Assembly (NCBI RefSeq): GCF_000518485.1
Contig: NZ_JADR01000009.1
Span: 1-64,000 of the forward strand
Length of the DNA stretch: 64,000 nucleotides
Source of the DNA: Olleya marilimosa CAM030
GTDB taxonomy: Bacteria > Bacteroidota > Bacteroidia > Flavobacteriales > Flavobacteriaceae
Direction of reading: 5' to 3'
The notes beneath the pieces are model-generated. The model worked only from the letters and a program-made list of their open reading frames with translations. It was not told the DNA's origin and did not search any database. Shown in pieces: positions 29,381-37,971 of this stretch; position 1 is the stretch's first letter, and the number at the start of each line of letters is the position of its first letter. The translations under genes were made by a program, and so were the position numbers.

Positions 29381-30097
29381 ATGATAAAATTCTTTAGAAA
29401 AATTAGACAAAATTTACTTTCGGAAGGAAAACTGGGAAAGTACATCAAATACGCAATAGGAGAAATAATACTTGTAGTTATTGGAATTTTAATTGCATTA
29501 CAGATTAACAATTGGAATGAAAACCGAAAGCAACAATCTGAAATTATAGATATTTACAACCAGATTGCACTTGATTTAGATAATGACATTAGCGAGTTTT
29601 CAAGCGTTATCAAATATTACGATTCTATTAAACCTGTTTATGATGCTGTCCTTTTAGATACTAGAACAGTAGACTTATTAGACGATGGATTATCTAGAAT
29701 AATGGCTGGAGGTCCAATAATTAATATGAATAAAGGTGGTATTGAACGCTTAAAATCAATCGCATCAAAAGATAGTCTATCGTTGTACTTAATTGAATTA
29801 TATGATACTTCAACAACCCTTAACACTATAGAGAAAAAAATTTCTGACGAAAGTCACCAAGTTGTAAATATATTTAGAGATAATTACAGGTGGTATCCAG
29901 AATGGATAAGCAAAAGAATAACAAAAGATAATAGCAGTGAAGAGCTGCAAGATTATTTTGTAAATAGTCAAGAATATAGACGTTATGTTATAAGTAGTTA
30001 CCAGAAGTTATATAATGCCTATCTTCCAAATTTGCAATTCGGAATAGTTGAATTGCAAAATATAAGAGCAGCTATTAAAGAGCGAATAGATAAATAA
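29381..30097 (+). CDS. DUF6090 family membrane protein
   Basis: A 238-residue protein with the family's N-terminal signature: MIKFFRKIRQNLLSEGK, then a conserved membrane helix (YAIGEIILVVIGILIALQIN, about 25-44) and NNWNENRK. The remaining 190 residues are an extracytoplasmic, mostly helical domain. These proteins occur in many paralogs in marine Flavobacteriia; no function is established. It is flanked by a divergent gene on the left and the MFS transporter 136 bases to the right on the same strand. Confidence 0.85.
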   Translation: MIKFFRKIRQNLLSEGKLGKYIKYAIGEIILVVIGILIALQINNWNENRKQQSEIIDIYNQIALDLDNDISEFSSVIKYYDSIKPVYDAVLLDTRTVDLLDDGLSRIMAGGPIINMNKGGIERLKSIASKDSLSLYLIELYDTSTTLNTIEKKISDESHQVVNIFRDNYRWYPEWISKRITKDNSSEELQDYFVNSQEYRRYVISSYQKLYNAYLPNLQFGIVELQNIRAAIKERIDK

Positions 30098-30233
30098 CCA
30101 AACCACAACATATAAATAATTATAGCTAATTTGATCGCTAAATCACGCTACAAAACCTACACAAACACACTTAGCAAATCAATTAAAACCTTTAACTTCG
30201 CTTAACAGACCATAATATAGCCATCTACTAGAA

Positions 30234-31418
30234 TTGAAACGCGCTAAACTAATACTACCCATAATTGTCATCGCTCAGTTTTGCTGTACCTCACTTTGGT
30301 TTGCAGGTAATGGTGTAATTAGTGACATGGTCCTAAATTTTAATTTAAAGCTTAGTGCATTAGGGCATTTAACCTCTGCTGTACAATTTGGATTTATTAT
30401 TGGCACACTAGTATTTGCAATTTTGACTATTGCAGATCGCTTTTCGCCATCCAAAGTGTTTTTTATAAGTGCCTTGTTTGGTGCTACTTTTAACTTAGGC
30501 ATTATCTGGAATGGACACACTTTAACAAGCTTATTATTGCTTAGGTTTTTAACAGGTTTTTGTTTAGCTGGCATCTATCCTATTGGTATGAAAATAGCAA
30601 CGGACTACTTTAACAAAGGTTTGGGTAAATCACTTGGTTTTTTGGTTGGCGCTTTAGTACTTGGTACTGCTTTTCCGCATTTATTAAAAGATTTTACAAC
30701 TAGTTATCCATGGAAGTCGGTATTAATTACAACATCCACACTTGCTATAATTGGAGGTATGTTAATTTTATTTTTAGTGCCAGATGGACCTTATCGTAAA
30801 CCTAGTTTACACACTAATTTTAAAGCGTGTTTTACCATCTTTAAAAAACACAATTTTAGACAAGCTGCTTTTGGTTATTTTGGTCACATGTGGGAACTTT
30901 ACGCCTTTTGGGTTTTTACACCTATTATGCTTAAGCAATATAGCGTTATACATAATATTGCAGATTTAAATATTCCGTTATTATCTTTTTTAATTATTGG
31001 ATTAGGAGGTGTTGCCTGTGTTGTTAGTGGCTATGTTGCACAACATATTGGGACTAAAAAGACTGCTTTTATAGCATTGCTATTATCTGGTATTTGCTGT
31101 TTACTTTCTCCTTTACTATTTACAGTAACCTCAATAAAAATTTTTGTTTGTTTTTTATTGTTTTGGGGAATGGTGGTCGTTGCTGACTCACCTTTATTAT
31201 CAACTTTAATTGCAGAAAGTGCAATACCACAACTTAAAGGCACCTCACTTACTATTGTAAATTGTATTGGTTTTGCAATCTCTATAATAAGTATTCAATT
31301 ATTAACTGCTTTAATTGAAACGACTACTTCCAACGGAATTTATGTAATTTTAGCTTTAGGTCCAATTTTGGGTTTACTTGCTTTAAATAATAAAAAGAAA
31401 TCTACTATTAGCCAATAA
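30234..31418 (+). CDS. MFS transporter (TTG start)
   Basis: A 394-residue major facilitator superfamily permease with twelve predicted membrane segments. The typical TM1 sequence (LILPIIVIAQFCCTSLWFAGN) and the TM4-5 region (LLLRFLTGFCLAGIYPIGMKIA) fit the MFS_1 family; the substrate is unknown. The only plausible start is TTG at 30234: an in-frame stop lies at 30213-30215, no ATG or GTG occurs between, and the first internal ATG would remove TM1. A hairpin (31427-31473) lies just after its stop, although its U-run faces the other strand. Confidence 0.82.
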   Translation: MKRAKLILPIIVIAQFCCTSLWFAGNGVISDMVLNFNLKLSALGHLTSAVQFGFIIGTLVFAILTIADRFSPSKVFFISALFGATFNLGIIWNGHTLTSLLLLRFLTGFCLAGIYPIGMKIATDYFNKGLGKSLGFLVGALVLGTAFPHLLKDFTTSYPWKSVLITTSTLAIIGGMLILFLVPDGPYRKPSLHTNFKACFTIFKKHNFRQAAFGYFGHMWELYAFWVFTPIMLKQYSVIHNIADLNIPLLSFLIIGLGGVACVVSGYVAQHIGTKKTAFIALLLSGICCLLSPLLFTVTSIKIFVCFLLFWGMVVVADSPLLSTLIAESAIPQLKGTSLTIVNCIGFAISIISIQLLTALIETTTSNGIYVILALGPILGLLALNNKKKSTISQ

Positions 31419-31426
31419 ACAAAAAA

Positions 31427-31473
31427 ATCCCAATACTAATTGCTGTATTACTACACACAATCCGTATTGGGAT
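31427..31473 (-). terminator. Terminator of the slyD-like gene
   Basis: ATCCCAATAC (31427-31436) pairs with GTATTGGGAT (31464-31473) around a 27-base loop; on the minus strand it ends in a run of seven T. A second small hairpin (AAAATAAG/CTTATTTT, 31480-31498) lies just before it on the transcript. Confidence 0.75.
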
Positions 31474-31513
31474 ACTTATAAAATAAGCGACTTATTTTAT
31501 TTGGTAACTTGTA

Positions 31514-31942
31514 TTATTTAATGTCTACCACTTCTAGATCAAAAACAAGATCTTTACCAGCTAATGGATGGTTTGCATCTAAAACGATAGTTTCTTCTTT
31601 AACTTCTACTACCATTAAGTTAGTCTCGCGACCATCTTGCGTTTTAGACACTAATCCCATACCTACTTCTGGTGTCATATCCTGAGGTAAATCTGCTTTA
31701 CTTACTTCTTGGATTAAAGCTGGATTAACATCACCATAAGCTTCTTCTTTAGCAATTGTGATGGTCTTTTTTTCGTTTAATTTCATATCAATAACTCCTT
31801 TTTCAAAACCAGGAATTAATTGTCCTTGACCTAAAGTAAACTCTAAAGGCTCTCTTCCTTCAGACGTATCAAAAATTTGTCCATCAGATAATTTACCTGT
31901 GTAATTTACTTTAACTGTGTTGTTTTCTTTTACTTGATTCAT
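31514..31942 (-). CDS. slyD: FKBP-type peptidyl-prolyl isomerase, SlyD-like
   Basis: A 142-residue FKBP of the SlyD type, which catalyses proline isomerisation and acts as a chaperone through an inserted IF domain. The FKBP part is VNYTGKLSDGQIFDTSEGREPLEF..IPGFEKGVIDM and LVFDLEVVDI; the IF insert runs from about residue 68 to 122 (KEEAYGDVNPALIQEV). The His/Cys-rich nickel-binding tail of E. coli SlyD is absent, as in many Bacteroidota homologs. It is monocistronic, with a TAnnTTTG-like element (TAAGTTTG, 32062-32069) about 120 bases upstream and a terminator downstream. Confidence 0.88.
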   Translation of the reverse strand: MNQVKENNTVKVNYTGKLSDGQIFDTSEGREPLEFTLGQGQLIPGFEKGVIDMKLNEKKTITIAKEEAYGDVNPALIQEVSKADLPQDMTPEVGMGLVSKTQDGRETNLMVVEVKEETIVLDANHPLAGKDLVFDLEVVDIK

Positions 31943-32311
31943 ACTACATTATAAATTTTAAAACGTACGCTTTGCATAATTTTTATGCTGTAATTATTAT
32001 AGTTTAAACGTACTGACAGGTTAAACGCCAAAACCAAGCCAAACCCTAAATTAAGTATCATCAAACTTATAATATCTTAGTTTTAAAATATTAATTAAGC
32101 TGTGAGCCCTTTATTGATAGTATAACAGCTGTTAAAATTTGATTTAAAATAAGAAAAATTATAAATAATTAATAATCAGCAACTCTGTCATGTTTAAGTA
32201 TTATAATAACATTAAGGTGTCAAAACTGCAAATTACTTGGTCAAGATTAAACATTATAAAAAAAGCCCACAAGTTACTTTGTGAGCTTTTAAATTATTAG
32301 ATTAATTAGGA
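31943..32311. other. Intergenic region without recognised gene
   Basis: 369 AT-rich bases between two minus-strand genes. Besides the cysteine synthase-like terminator (32258-32290) and a possible -7 element (TAAGTTTG on the minus strand, 32062-32069, no good -33), nothing was recognised. Confidence 0.4.
32258..32290 (-). terminator. Terminator of the cysteine synthase-like gene
   Basis: On the minus strand AAAAGCTCACAA, a 5-base loop and TTGTGGGCTTTTTTT form a 12-bp stem with one G-U pair and a long U-run, 21 bases after the stop codon. Confidence 0.85.
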
Positions 32312-33292
32312 TTAGTCTATGTAACCCATTTTACGCATCCAGTCGTCGTTAAACATTTTACCAACATAACGACTTCCATGATCATGGAATAATACCACAA
32401 CAACATCGTCTTTAGTAAAGTGCTCTTTTAATTGTAACACACCTTTAATTGCTGCTCCTGCACTATTACCTAAAAACATGCCTTCTTCTTTTGATAGTCG
32501 TTGTGTATATACTGCAGCATCTTTATCTGTTACTTTAGTAAACCCATCGATGATGCTAAAGTCAACGTTTTTTGGAAGGATATCTTCTCCAATACCTTCT
32601 GTTACGTAAGGATAGATTTCGTTTTCATCAAAAATTCCTGTTTCGTGATACTTTTTAAATACCGATCCGTAGGTATCTATTCCCCAAACTTTAATATTTG
32701 GATTTTGTTCTTTTAAGTATTTACCAACTCCAGAGATTGTTCCTCCTGTACCTACACCAACAACAAAGTGCGTAATTTTACCATCTGTTTGTTCCCAGAT
32801 TTCTGGTCCTGTACTTTGGTAATGTGCTTTGGCATTACTAGGATTATCGTATTGATTTACGTACCAACTGTTTTCTATTTCTGTGCTTAATCTTTTTGAT
32901 ACCGAGTAGTATGATCTTGGATCCTCAGGCTCAACTGCTGTTGGGCAAACCACTACCTCTGCGCCTACTGCTTTTAAGATATCTACCTTTTCTTTACTTT
33001 GTTTATCTGCCATTACAAAAATACACTTGTATCCTTTTATAATTGCTGCTAATGCCAATCCCATTCCTGTATTACCTGAAGTCCCTTCAATAATAGTCCC
33101 TCCTGGTTTTAGACGTCCATCTGCTTCTGCATCTTCTATCATTTGTAATGCCATACGATCTTTAACGGAGTTTCCTGGGTTAAAGGTTTCGTATTTAGAT
33201 AATACTAAACATGGTAACTCTGCTGTTAGTTTGTTTAGTTTTACTAATGGTGTATTACCGATGGTTTCTAAAATGTTATTTGCGTATTTCAT
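32312..33292 (-). CDS. PLP-dependent cysteine synthase / cystathionine beta-synthase catalytic domain
   Basis: A 326-residue fold-type II PLP enzyme. The PLP lysine is K44 in NPGNSVKDR; the substrate/cofactor loops are EGTSGNTG and VGTGGTISGVGKYL, and GNSAGAA lies near the C-terminus. It makes cysteine from O-acetylserine and sulfide, or cystathionine from serine and homocysteine; the sequence resembles the catalytic core of cystathionine beta-synthase (e.g. the EDPRSYYSVSKRL stretch) more than CysK, but lacks the haem and CBS-pair domains. Either activity is possible. It is monocistronic, with a -7-like element at 33399-33406 and a terminator. Confidence 0.85.
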   Translation of the reverse strand: MKYANNILETIGNTPLVKLNKLTAELPCLVLSKYETFNPGNSVKDRMALQMIEDAEADGRLKPGGTIIEGTSGNTGMGLALAAIIKGYKCIFVMADKQSKEKVDILKAVGAEVVVCPTAVEPEDPRSYYSVSKRLSTEIENSWYVNQYDNPSNAKAHYQSTGPEIWEQTDGKITHFVVGVGTGGTISGVGKYLKEQNPNIKVWGIDTYGSVFKKYHETGIFDENEIYPYVTEGIGEDILPKNVDFSIIDGFTKVTDKDAAVYTQRLSKEEGMFLGNSAGAAIKGVLQLKEHFTKDDVVVVLFHDHGSRYVGKMFNDDWMRKMGYID

Positions 33293-33398
33293 TAAGGTAT
33301 TTTATTTTTTTTATTGAAGAAAAAAGCGTCTAATTTATGTTTATTCCTTTAAGCTAAAGCTTGAAATTAAGACGTGCTAATTTCTAATTTTGATTTTG

Positions 33399-33406
33399 CA
33401 AAAGTA
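33399..33406 (-). promoter_or_regulatory. Putative -7 element of the cysteine synthase-like gene
   Basis: TACTTTTG on the minus strand matches TAnnTTTG; it lies 107 bases before the ATG. No TTG was found at 17-23 bases upstream, so the promoter is only partly supported. Confidence 0.4.
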
Positions 33407-33458
33407 CGTTAATTGTCTAAAATTGAAAGTTAAAACTACATTAATTTATTTTGAAACT

Positions 33459-33562
33459 GTCCTTAGGGTTGATTGCGTTAGCGGTAGAAACGACATCCTT
33501 TTTTGTGCGCGCTTATGCGCAAAAAAGATATAGTGGATGACGCGACCCTTGTGGTAACGCCC
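33459..33562. repeat. GC-richer palindromic extragenic element
   Basis: An intergenic block much richer in GC than its surroundings. Its outer ends carry GCGTTA (33475-33480) and TAACGC (33555-33560) in inverted orientation, and its centre is an imperfect hairpin (CTTTTTTG..CGC / GCGCAAAAAAG, about 33498-33527). The minus strand reads GGGCGTTACC..GGGTCG...GGAT..CGCTAACGC, the pattern of dispersed GGGCGTTACC/CTAACGC elements I recall in intergenic regions of Flavobacteriaceae. It starts 8 bases after the stop of the permease gene. There is no coding capacity. Confidence 0.6.
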
Positions 33563-33569
33563 AAATTAT

Positions 33570-34805
33570 TTATTCAAAACGGATGGCCTTTACAGGCGAA
33601 ATTTTTGAAATAATATACGATGGGACTAACAGCATTAATAGACACAACACAAAGGTCCCAATGTTTAAAGCAATGATGTAACCTATATTAATGTAAACTG
33701 GTACTGCAGAGACGTGATAGGTTTTTGGGTCTAATGGGAATAGTCCAAAATATTTTTGTAATAAGAGTAAACTTAGTCCTATTATATTACCCCAAAACAG
33801 TCCTTTTAAAATTAAATAGGCTGCGTTGTATAAAAATATTTTACGTATGCTATTATTGGCACTTCCTAAGGCTTTTAGGATGCCTATCATTTGTGTGCGC
33901 TCTAATATTAATACTAGTAACGCTGTTATCATGTTTATACCTGCTACCAAAATCATAATCCCGATGATGGCGTAAATGTTATTGTCAAAAATTTTAATCC
34001 ACTCGAATATAAAAGGGTATTCTTTATCAACGGTTTTTGCATTTAATGTAGAAGGGACTTCTTTAAAAATGGCATCTCCTGTGGCTTCTAGGGTATTATA
34101 ATCTTCAATAAAAACCTCGAAACGTCCTACTTGGTCGTCGTCCCATTTGTTTAATCGTTGGATTTGCTTAATATCTCCAATCATATATAGTTGGTCCATC
34201 TCTTGCAAACCTGAATTGTAAATACCTACTATATTGTAAGTTATCACTCTTGGTGGTTTTGTGGTGTCCTCTCTTAAAAAATAGGTGTTTATACGATCGT
34301 TTAGTTTTAATTGTAATCTATTGGCTAAGTATTGTGATATTAAAACATCAGTACTAATATCCTTTGTGTAGTCAGGTAAGCGACCCTCTATTAAAAACCC
34401 TTCAAAATATTGCCAGTCGTAGTCTGCGCCTACACCTTTTATTACAACGTATTCAAAATCGTTTTCTAATCTAATAATTCCGGATTTAGTTGCAGTACCT
34501 TGTATGTGCGTTACTTCTGGTACATTTTTAAATGTTGGATAAAAGTCTTGATTGGTAGAGATTGGTCTTATGCTTTCTTGCGAGTTGTTATTATCGTAAT
34601 TTTGGATAATACTATGACCATTAAAAGCGATTACTTTTTCTCTGATTTTTTGTTGTAAACCAATACCTGTTGCAATAGCAATCATCATGACAATAATACC
34701 TAATGCAATTGCTACGATACCAATTTTTATTATTGGTGCCGATATGCTACTTTTATACGCTTTACTATCAATTATGCGTTTAGCTATAAAAAACTCGAAA
34801 TTCAA
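33570..34805 (-). CDS. LolC/E-like ABC transporter permease (TTG start)
   Basis: A 411-residue inner-membrane permease of the LolC/LolE-FtsX class. It has an N-terminal helix (about 22-45, IGIVAIALGIIVMMIAIATGIG), a large periplasmic domain (about 50-265) and three C-terminal helices (about 270-300, 320-350, 365-400) with LVLILERTQMIGILKALGS, the family's conserved coupling region. Relatives move lipoproteins to the outer membrane with a LolD-type ATPase, which is not adjacent. The start must be TTG at 34805: an in-frame TAA lies three codons upstream, and family members begin MNFE(F/Y)FIAKR as here. The start codon is 8 bases from the divergent NamZ ATG. Confidence 0.87.
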   Translation of the reverse strand: MNFEFFIAKRIIDSKAYKSSISAPIIKIGIVAIALGIIVMMIAIATGIGLQQKIREKVIAFNGHSIIQNYDNNNSQESIRPISTNQDFYPTFKNVPEVTHIQGTATKSGIIRLENDFEYVVIKGVGADYDWQYFEGFLIEGRLPDYTKDISTDVLISQYLANRLQLKLNDRINTYFLREDTTKPPRVITYNIVGIYNSGLQEMDQLYMIGDIKQIQRLNKWDDDQVGRFEVFIEDYNTLEATGDAIFKEVPSTLNAKTVDKEYPFIFEWIKIFDNNIYAIIGIMILVAGINMITALLVLILERTQMIGILKALGSANNSIRKIFLYNAAYLILKGLFWGNIIGLSLLLLQKYFGLFPLDPKTYHVSAVPVYINIGYIIALNIGTFVLCLLMLLVPSYIISKISPVKAIRFE

Positions 34806-34813
34806 ACTAGATT

Positions 34814-36085
34814 ATGCGATTTAATGTTTTCAAAAATACAGCTTTATTATTTGTTTTAATACTAATTTCTTGTGCTTCTAAAACGAAAAATAATTTAAAT
34901 GAAACTAATACTGTTTTGGCTAAAACCGAAACTACTATTGTTAACACCACAACTAAGTCTATTATTGTTGGTGCTAACCAAACCGAAGCGTATTTACATT
35001 TATTAAAAGGGAAACGTGTTGGAATAGTTGCTAATCAAACTAGTGTTTTATTTAAAAATGTTACTTCTAGCAAAACACCTAATTATGACAGCAACACACA
35101 TATTGTAGATACTTTACTTGACTTACAAGTTGCTGTAAAAAAAGTTTTTGCTCCAGAACATGGTTTTAGAGGTACTGCAGATGCTGGAGAATTGGTTAAA
35201 GATGGTATTGATACAAAAACTAATTTACCAATAATATCATTATACGGAAACAATAAAAAACCTACCGTTGCACAACTACAAAATGTTGATGTTATAATTT
35301 TTGATATACAAGATGTTGGTGCACGTTTTTACACCTATATATCGTCTTTACATTATGTCATGGAAGCTTGCACTGAACAAAACAAGACCTTGATTGTTTT
35401 AGATAGACCAAATCCTAATGGTCATTATATTGATGGTCCAATTTTAGAAAAAGAACATACTAGCTTTGTAGGTATGCATCCTGTACCTGTGGTGCATGGT
35501 TTGACTATTGGTGAGTATGCACAGATGATTAATGGCGAAAATTGGCTAAACAATGAACTAAAGTGCAATTTAAAAGTGATTACTTTAAAAAATTACAATA
35601 GACAAATGGCTTATGACTTACCTATTAAACCATCTCCAAACTTACCTAATGCTCAGGCTATAAACTTATACCCAAGTTTATGCTTTTTTGAAGGGACTAA
35701 TGTAAGTGCTGGTCGTGGTACGGATTTACAATTCCAGATATATGGTTCGCCTTTTTTACCTAAAACAGATTATGCTTTTACACCTAAATCTAACGAAGGT
35801 GCTAAATACCCAAAGCATGAAAACAAAGTCTGTCATGGTTATAATTTAAGCGGTATTAAGCAACAAAATGGTTTAAACTTAAGCTATTTAATTAACGCTT
35901 ATAACACCACATCTACAAAATCTGATTTTTTTATTGCTAATGGCTTTTTTACAAAACTTGCTGGTACTAAAACACTACAACAGCAAATTGAAGCAGGTTG
36001 GAGTGAGGACAAAATAAAAGCCACTTGGACAAGTGGCTTGAATGATTTTATGGTTAAACGTAAACCTTATTTATTATATCAATAA
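34814..36085 (+). CDS. namZ: NamZ-type exo-beta-N-acetylmuramidase lipoprotein (DUF1343)
   Basis: A 423-residue lipoprotein. Signal peptide with lipobox LISC (Cys20) is followed by a low-complexity linker and the DUF1343 domain (about 55-423; GKRVGIVANQTSV..KKVFAPEHGFRGTADAGE..GARFYTYISSLHYVMEAC..DRPNPNGHYIDGPIL). The family is now known as NamZ, exo-N-acetylmuramidases that remove MurNAc from peptidoglycan fragments (shown in Bacillus and Tannerella). An outer-membrane or periplasmic role in wall recycling is inferred. It is divergent from the permease by 8 bases, so its promoter must lie in that gene. Confidence 0.85.
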   Translation: MRFNVFKNTALLFVLILISCASKTKNNLNETNTVLAKTETTIVNTTTKSIIVGANQTEAYLHLLKGKRVGIVANQTSVLFKNVTSSKTPNYDSNTHIVDTLLDLQVAVKKVFAPEHGFRGTADAGELVKDGIDTKTNLPIISLYGNNKKPTVAQLQNVDVIIFDIQDVGARFYTYISSLHYVMEACTEQNKTLIVLDRPNPNGHYIDGPILEKEHTSFVGMHPVPVVHGLTIGEYAQMINGENWLNNELKCNLKVITLKNYNRQMAYDLPIKPSPNLPNAQAINLYPSLCFFEGTNVSAGRGTDLQFQIYGSPFLPKTDYAFTPKSNEGAKYPKHENKVCHGYNLSGIKQQNGLNLSYLINAYNTTSTKSDFFIANGFFTKLAGTKTLQQQIEAGWSEDKIKATWTSGLNDFMVKRKPYLLYQ

Positions 36086-36088
36086 AGA

Positions 36089-37147
36089 TTAATCTTCATA
36101 AGGCAGACCGTTAGGTCTTAAGTTTTCTTTTCTGTATTCTTCTCTAGTTTGCTTTTCTACAGATCCATCTTGTATAACAGAGATGTTATATTTGACTTCT
36201 TTTTTCTCATGCTTAATATCCTCTGTTGCAACTGTTTTAACATCTGCAATACGTGCCTCTGCTTCTTTTCTTTCTGCTTCAGCTATAGCTCTTAATTCTT
36301 CTCTTCTTTTTTCAGCTAGCGCTCTTTCTTTTATGGCTTGTTTATTAGCTTCTATTTGTGCCAATTGTCTCTCAGCTTTTTCTCTTTCAGCTTTTGCTCT
36401 GTTAGCTTCCGCTAAAGCGTGTTCTTGTTTAGATTTGGCTTCAGCTTCCTTTTTAATTAACTCTCTTTGCTCTTTTTCTTTAGCTTCAGCAATAGCCTGC
36501 TCTTTTCTTGCAGCTTCTTGAGCTTCCTTTTTAATTAATTCTCTTTGCTCTTGCTCTTTTTGTTTGGCTTCAGCTAATGCATGATTTTTTCTAGCTGCGT
36601 CTTCTGCTGCTCTTTTTATCAACGCTCTTTGTTCTCTTTCTTTAGCTTCAGCAACTTCTTTGCTTTTATTTGCTACACTAGCTAAACGTGTATCACTACT
36701 TGCATTGTGTCTTGGCTTAATGTTTCTTTTACGTTGTTCATCATCGGACAAACTTGCTCTAAGTACGTCTTCTTCTAAATCTGCAATAGCATCTATTGGT
36801 TTTGTAATAGCACCAACTCTGTTTAAAGAAATTGGATACACAGCATCTTCGCGATAGGCAACAACAGTATATTGTCCTACTTCAAAATGGTGTAATGGAA
36901 TTTTCGCTTCCTTACTGTCTAAATCCATTAAGACAGACTCTTTTTGAGAATGATATAAGAAACTAAATCTATAGATAGATGAGCTACTTTTAAGTATAAT
37001 AGTATCACCTGTTCTGTTTAATACATGAACAAGTCCTGCTTTGGTTGCATTTACATTTTCAACTATAGTGGTTTTAACTTGCGAAAATACCGAAGTACTT
37101 AGCAATAACATTAAGAATAGTAGGAATGTTATTTTTTGCCTAATCAT
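36089..37147 (-). CDS. Secreted protein with long charged helical repeats
   Basis: A 352-residue exported protein of unknown function. A signal peptide (about 1-22, LLLSTSVFSQ) precedes a small beta-rich domain (about 25-110). Residues about 165-305 are a continuous Ala/Glu/Lys/Arg/Gln helix with three imperfect repeats of 26-28 residues built on QREL(I)KKEA..ALAEAK, likely a coiled coil or single alpha-helix rod similar in composition to TolA domain II. The C-terminus is a short basic/acidic tail. It ends 3 bases from the convergent NamZ gene. A consensus promoter is 48 bases upstream. Confidence 0.75.
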   Translation of the reverse strand: MIRQKITFLLFLMLLLSTSVFSQVKTTIVENVNATKAGLVHVLNRTGDTIILKSSSSIYRFSFLYHSQKESVLMDLDSKEAKIPLHHFEVGQYTVVAYREDAVYPISLNRVGAITKPIDAIADLEEDVLRASLSDDEQRKRNIKPRHNASSDTRLASVANKSKEVAEAKEREQRALIKRAAEDAARKNHALAEAKQKEQEQRELIKKEAQEAARKEQAIAEAKEKEQRELIKKEAEAKSKQEHALAEANRAKAEREKAERQLAQIEANKQAIKERALAEKRREELRAIAEAERKEAEARIADVKTVATEDIKHEKKEVKYNISVIQDGSVEKQTREEYRKENLRPNGLPYED

Positions 37148-37455
37148 AATATAAATTTTATATAGTTACGCTAAAAATCAGTTCTAAGGGAGACCAAATG
37201 TATTATGAAATTGGGATATTAAATACAAATCTGAACATAATTTATATATAATTAGCCAAACGACATAAAATAGTCGATGAATAGTTAATTTATCTGATTA
37301 TCAATGATTTAAAGCTGCAATTACTAATTAATTACCATATATGCAAAAAACACACCAAGTTTGTACAGTATTATTATATTTTTAAAACAAAGTGAAGAAA
37401 CTTCTTAAAGTACACACATCAATAAAGACTTGAAAATTAAAAACTATACTGCTTA
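37148..37455. other. Intergenic region
   Basis: 308 AT-rich bases. Apart from the promoter at 37195-37228 no gene, terminator or RNA was recognised. Confidence 0.4.
37195..37228 (-). promoter_or_regulatory. Promoter of the coiled-coil protein gene
   Basis: On the minus strand TTG (37228-37226), 23 bases, then TACATTTG (37202-37195), matching the phylum's consensus at the upper end of spacing. The start codon is 48 bases downstream. Confidence 0.6.
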
Positions 37456-37950
37456 TTAATATTTAATTCGTTTTTTCATTTCTTCAACAATATTAAAAGC
37501 AGCAGGACAAATAGCTACATTTTTTAAAGTCAAATTAGATATTTGCTGAAATTTTTTACGGTCAGTATGCGGAAACTCGGAACAGGCTTTTGGACGCACA
37601 TCGTATATAGAACAGTAATTATCTGCTCCTAAAAAGGTACAAGGTACAGATTGTAGCACGTAATCGTTTTCCTCGTCAAGTCGTAAATAGTTATCTATAA
37701 ATTGTTGTGGTTTTTGCTTAAAATGTCTAGCAATACGTTGGATATCCTTATCAGTAAATAATGGTCCTGTAGTTTTGCAACAGTTAGCACATGTTAAACA
37801 ATCGGTTTTTTTAAACTCGTTATCATGCAACTCTTGCATTAAGTAATCTAATTGCTTTGGTGCTTTCTTTTTTAGCTTAGTAAAAAAGGTTTTATTCTCC
37901 TTATGCTTATCTTTGGCAAGCTTTGGAAGACCATTTAAAAATTGTTCCAT
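37456..37950 (-). CDS. YkgJ family cysteine-cluster protein
   Basis: A 164-residue cytoplasmic protein with a YkgJ-type cluster: CLTCANCCKTTG (about 57-68) and CTFLGADNYCSIYDVRPKACSEFP (Cys at about 99, 108 and 118; split here as CTFLGADNYC and IYDVRPKACSEFP). The family binds Zn or an Fe-S cluster; its reaction is unknown. It is divergent from the methyltransferase by 21 bases, a spacing that leaves room for only one core promoter. TATTTTTG (37962-37955, minus) fits a -7 element and would give an almost leaderless mRNA. Confidence 0.85.
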   Translation of the reverse strand: MEQFLNGLPKLAKDKHKENKTFFTKLKKKAPKQLDYLMQELHDNEFKKTDCLTCANCCKTTGPLFTDKDIQRIARHFKQKPQQFIDNYLRLDEENDYVLQSVPCTFLGADNYCSIYDVRPKACSEFPHTDRKKFQQISNLTLKNVAICPAAFNIVEEMKKRIKY

Positions 37951-37971
37951 AGTGCAAAAATAGTATTTTAA

